DNA from: Cadophora sp. MPI-SDFR-AT-0126
Taxonomy: Eukaryota; Ascomycota; Leotiomycetes; Helotiales; Ploettnerulaceae
Direction of reading: 5' to 3'
DNA: 64,000 bases
Assembly: GCA_020747065.1 (NCBI GenBank)
Contig: JAGMVK010000005.1
Coordinates: forward strand, 3,038,001 to 3,102,000
This document shows, one piece after another, positions 56,877-64,000 of this stretch (position 1 is its first letter; the number at the start of each line of letters is the position of its first letter). The notes below the pieces were generated by a model, which ran no database searches, was not told the origin of the DNA, and worked only from the letters and a program-made list of their open reading frames with translations. The translations under genes and the position numbers were made by a program.

Positions 56877-59800
56877 TTTAGGTCAAGATTTTGTGAAGGA
56901 GAGCTTGGCTGTGGTTGTGTGATTGGAATCTGTTGAATTGTGATCTTGATCTTGTTATTTGGTGGAGAAAAGAAGAGGAAGAGAAGAAGAGAAGAGAGGG
57001 AGAGGTTGTTGAGCCTTGCGAGACGAGGCTGAATGGCGGGGTAAGGTAAGGCAGCCGTGGGTGCGTCACGCAAGGCTGAGGCTGAGGCTGAGGTATGGAG
57101 TAGCTTTGCATTTCTTGAAGAATATATAATGCTGGGTTACAAACATGCAACTTCAGGTATCGAATCCCATTGTTTCCTTTCCCTCTATTATACCGGCAAC
57201 AAAACATGCTCGCAAGGTGATTCTCAATATTCGGTCACGTGTTCAGGCCATCAATTATGCCAAAGCAGTTCAAAGAAGCAAAGAAGAGTACGCTGCTGGA
57301 AAGGCAGTCACAGAAATAGCGATTGTGATCCGAGAGAATGAAATGGAACACAATCTTTGGTCCATCAAATTGATCCTCTAGCAGATCTGGATATCGTTGG
57401 AAGATTTTGTGGTTTCATCTGATACTTTCACGAAGAATCAACATCATTAGTTCATAGGAACGATAGTCGAAAATTCTCCATCTATGATGGAACAAGCCTC
57501 TGTGTTGGCGTCTCTTGCACATCTGCATAACGAGGGTGTGCTACAATAAATGAAGGGGGACGCTTGAGTCCTTGAAAAGAAAATCTGTTTATTGTGAGAA
57601 TACCGACTAGTACCTAACATACATTGAAAAGGATCTACTCAAGACTCAGACATCTGTACTAAATGCTTAAATCTTGAACCAGAACATACTCACTACACAA
57701 TATTTCTTCAATTCTTCCGAGGGATGGCAATGTTTTGTTTCGGTAATTTAAGCGAGCAAAATAAATAGTATTCACGACAATTCACGACATTGAACAATAC
57801 GCAGAGCTACGAGAATGATTACTTGATGTCATTGAAAGAAAAGAAATATATGGAGTATGGTGTTTAGGAGGAATAAATGCAAAGGGTTCTGGTTTCAAAG
57901 GATACTAAGATGATTATTCGAAGTCTTGGCGTGTGGGTCTTTCTATCCGTTTTCGCTGCCGAGATGCTTATAATGCGAAATTTAGTTTATCGCGGACGTA
58001 CGAAAATCCACCGTCTGGTGAAGAAAGCCGAAGTAGGTAAGTAATTTCCACATGGAAACCCCAATGTGGTCTTGCATCCAAGACCTCTAAGCCTCTAGCA
58101 GGTTGCTGCGCTTTTATGTCTTTTTCTCCAGTCTGTCTTTCTGAATCGTCACCATGGCTTTCCCTCAGCGGAGCAAGACTGCCAGTAAATCCAGGAATTG
58201 TACGATATTGATACATCATTGGCTGAGAACTGGCCTTCGAAATTCCCTATGCTGGCATGCAGTCCTTAGCGGGTTCTAGGGAAGTCGGCGTTTGGACTAG
58301 TCTCGGCACCTGACGACCGTTGACATAAAATTAGATTATGTCTTACTCAAAGATTGCTTGATGCTATTCGTCCCTAGGCAAATCCAACTTTGATCCTACC
58401 GGACTAGGTACGGTGAACATAGCCAGTGAGCTGAGGGGAGAAATCGATTTTGACGTGTAAGAATTCGAGGATGTTGTTTCGCCGGCTTGCCTGTGACAGA
58501 AAGTGACCTGGTGAGGAATTTTGTGCGATGTGCCGAAACGTTAGAGCTATGGATAGGTCAAGCTGAATCTGCTACGATGTTTTTATTCAACAGCTCAGAT
58601 CTTCTTCGCTTGGGGTTCAACCCGTCGGTTTACTGAAAGAGGACAAGTTTGCTGATCTTCCCGCACGAGGTTCTCCGCAAAATCGTCAAAGCTAAGATTT
58701 GGGAGCCTCTGCACAAACGTCTTCTTACTATCCCAAATGGCTTCCAGAATTGTCAAGTGGTATTGGCAGAACCTTCGAGCGTCCCTGATCATCAACCAGC
58801 CAGCCACATCACTCGCACTCAGGATCATATCAAGGATAATCTTAAACGCAATTAGGATTAATGCCAAGTACTACCGCTAGATGGACCGAATCCGGGGCAG
58901 AGAGAGTCAGAGGGACGGTCTGATGATGTGAGCTGTACGGTTTGGGCCTTTGCTGAGCAAATATCCTCATCCAGAGATCCGGATTTGGATTTGGAGAATC
59001 GAGTCAGCCCTATTACTTGGAAAACCTCGTATTCGTTCTGCTTACTTCACAATGCATATACATCTTTCCATGTTTGGATAATATGGCGAAGAGTGCACTT
59101 ATTGTCGGCTTTTGAAGGAGTAGGTTACGATGTGGATCAAGATCTAGGAACAATCTTTACAGAGTTGAAGATCTCAATGACTTTTGAGTAGAGTTTTGTT
59201 TTGGGTTTGCTGCTATTTCCGAGTCGAGAAGCTTAAAGCTCCCTATTTTTTCCGTGTTGTCTCGTTTCGGGTTCATTTTTCGCATCTATGGAGAGCTATG
59301 AACGACTTCAAAGTCATTTTGCCCAGTTCTCTTCAAACACCTCTCGGAAATCTTTCGAAGTCAATGATCGCTCCAAGAACGTTCGCGCACTCGATACCAA
59401 GACTCCTCTAACGATCACGGACATGCCGACCCTTGCTTCCACTACCTCGTCACTTAGCTTAACATCCAAATGGAAGATGAATGTGAGATCATCGAAAGAT
59501 CGCGCACTGGTGGGTGCTCATAGATATCTAACCTGACACGAGGCAAGGGGTGTTGATCTCAGAAATTCAGAGCCTCATAGATGAATCTCTGGATGAAGTT
59601 GACATCGATCATTTCCTCATCTACAAGAAAACAAACTGATCATCGTGTCTGCAACAGACTCAATCCAATCACATTCCCAATCCTTTTCCAAGCATCACTT
59701 AGTGGAGACCGTCCTCCTTCGGGATTTCCAAAACGGATTGTTTATACGTGAAAGCTGAATCAATCAGAGCCATCACTTCGGTGAAGCTTAACAGAAAATG

Positions 59801-59944
59801 GAAAGGGGCGCTCAGAAGAAGGCAAATTCGGCGAGTGGGAAAAGTATATAAACCCCGAAGAACTGCCTCGTTCAAACATCTCATTGACACACAGCAACGA
59901 CTCCCCCAAACTCCAATCCAAAACATCAAAACACACCTTTCGAA
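56877..59944. other. 3-kb gene-poor spacer
   Basis: No gene was recognised. A plus-strand frame at 57145-57381 (78 codons) has a charged helix near its end. Minus-strand frames at 58219-57968 and 58867-58595 are open but lack domains. The region includes AT-rich parts at 57540-57900. The promoter of the small secreted protein lies at its right end. Confidence 0.45.
59845..59852 (+). promoter_or_regulatory. TATA box of the small secreted protein gene
   Basis: TATATAAA-type sequence (GTATATAAACC context) stands about 95 bases before the ATG at 59945 and is followed by a C/A-rich leader, the common arrangement in strongly induced fungal genes. It is the clearest core promoter of the window. Confidence 0.65.
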
Positions 59945-60340
59945 ATGCAATTCTCCGCCCTCACCTTCCTCGCTTTCGTCGTCACAGGCGTCATCGCTGC
60001 ACCAACCGCCGACGAGATCTTCGGCCGTGCAAACTGCAATGACATCGTAGGCGTTATTCAATTTCCTCCTTATCATTGCTCCTGCAACCTCTTTGAGATT
60101 GTTTTAACTGACTGTTATGTTACCCTAGATCCCAGCCTGCAATGGCGGTTCCATCTCCGGTCAGACCGACTGCCGATGCTCTGGTCAGGATGCACCTTGT
60201 GATGTCTGGCACTGCCCTGGTCCCGCTCCTAATGTTGTAAGTCTTGCACTGTACTTTGATGTAATTGAGGATAGTATGCTGATGGTTTGGTTACGCAGGC
60301 TGTTTGTGGCCAGTATAATACTGGATGTGTTCGGATCTAA
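59945..60340 (+). CDS. small cysteine-rich secreted protein
   Basis: The model has three exons: 59945-60046, 60129-60236 and 60299-60340 (introns 82 and 62 bp, all phase 0), giving 83 residues. The signal peptide is 'MQFSALTFLAFVVTGVIAA', probably cut before 'PTADE'; a short pro-segment may end at 'FGR'. The mature part has eight cysteines spaced C-x5-C-x10-C-x-C-x6-C-x4-C-x9-C-x6-C, enough for four disulfide bonds, with many Gly and polar residues ('NGGSISGQTDCRCSG'). It is too short for a hydrophobin pattern, which needs adjacent cysteines. It could be an effector, an antimicrobial peptide or a wall-associated protein. A TATA box lies 95 bases upstream, which suggests strong, conditional expression. 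Confidence 0.8.
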
Positions 60341-61101
60341 ATGGTTTGGAAGATGAAGGTGTTGTGGGAAGACGAATGGGAACGATTGGGTGGGAAGGGG
60401 CAGGCGAAAGATGTGGCATGGGATGTTGTTATTTTGCTGTTCTTTCTACTCGACAATTCTGCAAAAGTTAGCTATCAGGAATTCAAGAATCTTGCCTCCA
60501 CTAGAGCATGATCTAGAACCCCCCCCCCCCCCCCCACCCCAACCTTTCCTCTTCTATATCACCTATATCACCTGTATCATAGGAATCGTGACGATCGTTG
60601 TCTCTCATCTACACCTGAAGACTTAGCGATTGTTTGAGCAGTGGTGTTTGTTGACACCTTGTTGCAAGTTCAGTCACTTTGGCCATATTTTTTACCTCTT
60701 GCTCAGTCTTGGACTATTTTCAGATCTCGCTAGATGAAGTAAACATATACGAAACGTGAAATGTCGTCATCCTTGACCAGTTAGACATTCCCGGCAGCTC
60801 GGGATTGTTCGTGATAGCACGTGACATCAATGACCCCGCCGACGATATTACCCGCCGCCATTTTCTCTCCTCAATTTTAGAGCTTCATTCTGCGAACCAC
60901 AAGTCGAACCACAAGTCGAAGACGGAGCAAATTGTACGTATTGATTTAGCCTCCCAAAGTATATCTCCGTATTCTCTTTATGAAGCTCTTCCGTACTAAA
61001 AACCACTTCCAGAATTGTTGAACCAGTCTTGAATTTGTCAGCAATCTCCACCGACATCCAAGCAACGAGCTCGCACTCAATTGAAGAATAGAAAATCGAC
61101 A
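60341..61101. other. spacer with a 17-base C tract
   Basis: This is the 3' flank of the small secreted gene and promoter of the MDR gene. A run of 17 C residues lies at 60519-60535. A short direct repeat, CACAAGTCGAAC/CACAAGTCGAAG, is at about 60898-60921. No gene was recognised. Confidence 0.5.
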
Positions 61102-62268
61102 ATGCAGCTTATCCAATGGCTATCATTCACGGCATGCGTCTGGTCCTCCCAGGCCAATGCACAAGATGCACAGAAACACCTTGGCCATCCATCACAAGAA
61201 ATCCTTTCGGACGATCCATCACGACACACCAAACCAAAGAACTTCGCGGCAATACTACCATCACCCCTTGCACAACTCGAAGTCGCCTCAGCACCTTATC
61301 CAGAATGTGGAGATGAAGAACTAATCATCAAAAATCACGTCGTGGCCATCAATCCCGTCGATTGGAAGATCCAGTCCCCAATGGGCCGGAACTTCAACCT
61401 CACGTACCCCGTCATCCTCGGCGAAGATGTAGCCGGCGAAGTCGTAGAAGTCGGCTCCAAAATCAAGTCCAGATTTTTTGTGGGCGATCGCGTCATGGCA
61501 CACCCTCTTGGTTTAGCGAACGGCCCTGCATACGGCGGTTTCCAGCTTTATCCTGTGCTGAAAGCCGCGACAGTTTCGAAGATTCCGGATTCCATCAGTT
61601 TCGAGGAAGCTGCTGTTCTACCCTTGAGCATCTCGACGGCTGCGGCTGGCCTTTTCATGAAGGCTACCCTGGGTCTGAAGTATCCTCCCAAAGGTTCTGA
61701 GGTTTCTGAGCGAGTGAAGGGTTCAACACTGCTGGTTTGGGGGTGTTCCTCTTCGGTTGGAAGTTCAGTTATTCAGCTCGCACACGCAGCTGGATACTCC
61801 CTGATTACAACATCTTCGCCCTCGAATTACGAATATTGCAAGGCACTCGGCGCAGATCATGTGTTAGATTATCACGATGCGGATATCGTGAATCAACTGA
61901 TCAGCCTTCTGAAAGGCAAGAAAGTGGTCGGAGCTTACGATGCTATCGGCTCAGAAATCACTGTTCGGCAATCTACAACGATTCTACATGCCCTGGGAGG
62001 TGGAAAGATTGCTAGTGTTGGTCTTGCTCCAGAAGTCTTTCCTGATGTGCAGGTTTCTCGCGTCTCCTCAGGAAACATCGTGACACAGGAGCCAGAGGTC
62101 GCTGAGAAGATATGGGGAGCTTTCGTCCCGTGGGCGCTGAAATCGGGGAGTCTGGTTACGAAGCCGAAGGGGCTTGTCGTTGGTGAAGGGCTGGAGAACG
62201 TACAGGTAGGACTGGATAGACAAAGGGCAGGCGTCAGTGCACTCAAGGTCGAAGTGGTGCTGAATTGA
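61102..62268 (+). CDS. MDR-family oxidoreductase (quinone reductase/enoyl reductase like) with signal peptide
   Basis: This is a medium-chain dehydrogenase/reductase of 388 residues in one exon, starting at ATG 61102. The GroES-like half has 'INPVDWKIQSPMGRNFNLTYPVILGEDVAGEVVEVG', seen here by its core 'NPVDWKIQ' and 'GEDVAGEVVEVG'. The Rossmann half has 'LVWGCSSSVGSSVIQLAHAAGY' in core 'GCSSSVGSSVIQLA', a nucleotide-binding loop typical of NADPH users. 'ALGADHVLDYHD' follows. No structural-zinc cysteines are seen, so it belongs with the zinc-free trans-enoyl/quinone reductase branch (ToxD-like). Unusual is the first segment, 'MQLIQWLSFTACVWSSQANA', which looks like a cleavable signal peptide, followed by about 25 polar residues before the catalytic part. 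Relatives are cytosolic, so location and substrate are open. No secondary-metabolism core gene is adjacent. Confidence 0.88.
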   Translation: MQLIQWLSFTACVWSSQANAQDAQKHLGHPSQEILSDDPSRHTKPKNFAAILPSPLAQLEVASAPYPECGDEELIIKNHVVAINPVDWKIQSPMGRNFNLTYPVILGEDVAGEVVEVGSKIKSRFFVGDRVMAHPLGLANGPAYGGFQLYPVLKAATVSKIPDSISFEEAAVLPLSISTAAAGLFMKATLGLKYPPKGSEVSERVKGSTLLVWGCSSSVGSSVIQLAHAAGYSLITTSSPSNYEYCKALGADHVLDYHDADIVNQLISLLKGKKVVGAYDAIGSEITVRQSTTILHALGGGKIASVGLAPEVFPDVQVSRVSSGNIVTQEPEVAEKIWGAFVPWALKSGSLVTKPKGLVVGEGLENVQVGLDRQRAGVSALKVEVVLN

Positions 62269-63583
62269 AATAGACCTTCACGGTTGTCAGCGAAGCTCTT
62301 TTCATTTCCGAGCATACGTCCATTAAATTCTGAGAGCCATAGAATAGAAGAACCCATGTCAGAGCGCCTATACATAGCTTTAAGAGCTCCAAGCCTGATA
62401 CAACATGTTCCTTTCTCACGTTGATCTTCACGTTGCATACCCTATTGTTTTGATACTCGGCTGAGAAGCGAGTCAATATGCCAGTGTTTTCAAGCACGTG
62501 GATGCGTAGTATGTCTGATCCCCACTAGACTTCAGTTCCAGTAATTATCTCCAACCTGCAGACATTGGAGAGTTGCCATCTCTCTCAGATCCCTATACAC
62601 CATATTCATGTTGGGCCGAAAGCAGACAGTCCTTCCACCAATATCACAGGTTACCATCACGTGAGGTCAATACATGGTCTTTGTCTCGGATGCCATCTCA
62701 AAGCAGGTACATCAGACAAGAATTTACATCCCCTCTTATACATCTACCAATAGCAACCACTTCACCCCCTCCCCTCCTCTTACCATCACCACCCAATCCC
62801 ATACCTCGGCACATACTCTCATCATCTGACCTCATTCCTCCCCACCACCTCGGAAACCCCCTGCAGTTCCATCCACAAACAACCAAGCAAGAACTTTTGT
62901 TGCACATCGCACTTTTCACGTCTGATTCGATCTCAATAAACGAAGCTGAGACACATCCTCATTGGCTCCTTGGACTGAGGAAGATACGTTGCGGCACGTG
63001 ATTGGTGTTCACCGCCCCTTTTGTGTGAGAGAGAGGACGAATCGGGCATTTATGTTATTGAGAATTTTTGGATTTTGGGATGAAGGTTGGGGTTAGTGCT
63101 GAGGTTTTAGACTGGGTAGGTACTTTGCGGGAAAGAATGGGAGAGGGGTTTTTTGAAAGGAAAGGAGATGTGGGTATGGAAGAGATGTACCTGTGTGTTG
63201 ATATTTTGTTCCTTATGGCTCTCGTTGCGATTTTGGATAGTTACCGGAAAATCTTCGATGGAAGTGCATGGTTTATCAGAACCTCCAAAGAAATGGACTT
63301 GACCGGGATTACCAGTCAGATTGAACGATCAGAGCAGAGAACAACACTCTGCAAGGATCTCGTCTGCCCCCTGAGTGCCTCGCTTAAAGTCGCACATTTG
63401 TGTCCGATCTGTAGAGCGTCAAAAACACCTAGAGATACGACAGTATGCCGTGGGTAGGCCTCGGAGAAAGTTATTTATTTCGATTTACAAATTGGATAAG
63501 TATAACCGTACCCCGCTGAAGAGCTGTCCAGAAACAAAGGGAAGGCTACGTACGACGACAGACTAGTATCAAATCAACATATT
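62269..63583. other. 1.3-kb spacer, no gene recognised
   Basis: A plus-strand frame at 63080-63457 begins with an ATG but has no domain. The stretch 62740-62900 is pyrimidine-rich. No other structure was seen. Confidence 0.4.
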
Positions 63584-64000
63584 TTACACCTGCACCCCAT
63601 TCATACCCCTGACCAAGTCACCCACGTGGGAAAGACTCGCTCTTCTCTCACTCATCCCAGCGGATTTGCTCGCCGCACTGCTTCTCCTTCTTTCTTGCAT
63701 TCGCTTCGGGGCTTTAGTGGCTCCACCTGCGCTGCCAACCTGACCATCATCCCCAACCGTTCCCAAACCCACCCTCTCACCATAGTCACCTACAACATCC
63801 CCATCATTCTTGTATCTGCTGTCAGACATAGGAGCGAACGATGAAAGACCAGGCAGCATGCCCAATGAACCGTAACCAGAATCACGGAAGAGTAAAGACT
63901 CTTCGTCTCTAGGACCAGGTATTGGTTCTGTATTGCGAATTCCATCTTCCAGAAATTGTTGAGGGGGAGCGTTCGGATCGCCGAGGCCTGCAGCGATTGT
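63584..64000 (-). CDS. C-terminal part of an unidentified protein, cut by window edge
   Basis: The frame is open from the right edge to the stop at 63584 (138 residues). It reads as a disordered, Gly/Ser/Asp-rich tail: 'DPNAPPQQFLEDG', 'RDEESLLFRDSGYGS', then 'KRMQERRRSSAASKSAG' and 'RRASLSHVGDLV'. Several RRxS sites could be targets of PKA-type kinases. Such tails occur in membrane transporters and regulators, but I do not recognise the protein. The 5' part lies outside the window. Confidence 0.6.
   Translation of the reverse strand, partial: TIAAGLGDPNAPPQQFLEDGIRNTEPIPGPRDEESLLFRDSGYGSLGMLPGLSSFAPMSDSRYKNDGDVVGDYGERVGLGTVGDDGQVGSAGGATKAPKRMQERRRSSAASKSAGMSERRASLSHVGDLVRGMNGVQV

Noticed and set aside
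57145..57381. 78-codon plus-strand frame with a charged helix
   Set aside because: Too short, no known family, no neighbouring exon found.
61102..62268. Idea that the MDR gene belongs to a secondary-metabolite cluster (ToxD-like)
   Set aside because: No polyketide or peptide synthase, P450 or transporter lies within reach in this window.
63080..63457. Plus-strand frame with ATG near the right end
   Set aside because: No domain; hydrophobic middle but no signal peptide or partner exons.
1..64000. Search for tRNA, rRNA, CRISPR arrays, retrotransposon or DNA-transposon coding regions
   Set aside because: By eye, no B-box/cloverleaf, repeat-spacer array, reverse transcriptase, integrase or transposase motifs were found; small or heavily mutated copies could be missed.

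Overview
The window looks like nuclear DNA of a filamentous ascomycete. It carries short GT-AG introns (mostly 43-115 bp) with CTGAC/CTAAC-type branch sites, HET-domain genes, a Zn2Cys6 regulator, a Dicer-like gene and compact single genes separated by AT-rich spacers. The protein families resemble those of Leotiomycetes (Helotiales), but the class is an inference and nothing here fixes the species. No rRNA, tRNA, CRISPR or intact transposon was found.

Layout from left to right. 0.7-3.6 kb: two tandem, diverged BTB/POZ-type genes; the second has a one-base frame problem at its first intron. 4.7-10.4 kb (-): a four-exon Dicer-like 1 (DCL1) gene, divergent from TAP42 (10.9-12.1 kb, +), with 448 bp between the two start codons. 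12.5-15.4 kb (-): a BTB gene with an interrupted BTB fold and a Ser/Pro-rich gene that may be its upstream part. 16.5-18.8 kb (+): a nine-TM nonaspanin (TM9SF/EMP70). 20.3-22.1 kb (+): a single-pass membrane protein with a fucose-lectin-like ectodomain. 25.4-27.4 kb (+): a Zn2Cys6 regulator behind a 3.2-kb spacer.

29.6-42.4 kb holds four minus-strand genes among large gene-poor spacers: a HET protein with an N-terminal CxxC/CxxC zinc-like motif, a receptor-L-domain membrane protein with PPxY motifs in its tail, a second HET protein of HET-E type, and an alpha/beta hydrolase. 43.8-49.3 kb (+): a 1135-residue intronless protein with a BTB-like start and a KE4-type ZIP zinc transporter. 52-55.1 kb (+): a protein with an NLR-like linker, ankyrin repeats and a complete Ser/Thr kinase. 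56-56.9 kb (-): a UCH deubiquitinase whose 3' end lies in a tandem duplication. 59.9-62.3 kb (+): an 83-residue cysteine-rich secreted protein and a quinone-reductase-like MDR enzyme with a signal peptide. A minus-strand gene runs off the right edge.

Housekeeping functions (PP2A/TOR signalling by TAP42, Golgi/endosome TM9 protein, ER zinc export, ubiquitin recycling) are interspersed with genes typical of self/non-self recognition (two HET proteins, the ankyrin-kinase, the L-domain protein), genome defence (DCL1) and interaction with the environment (lectin-like protein, small secreted protein). The best candidate for something undescribed is the linker-ankyrin-kinase gene at 51972-55108. Exon boundaries were worked out by hand from splice signals and reading-frame phase; totals divide by three in all multi-exon models except those flagged.
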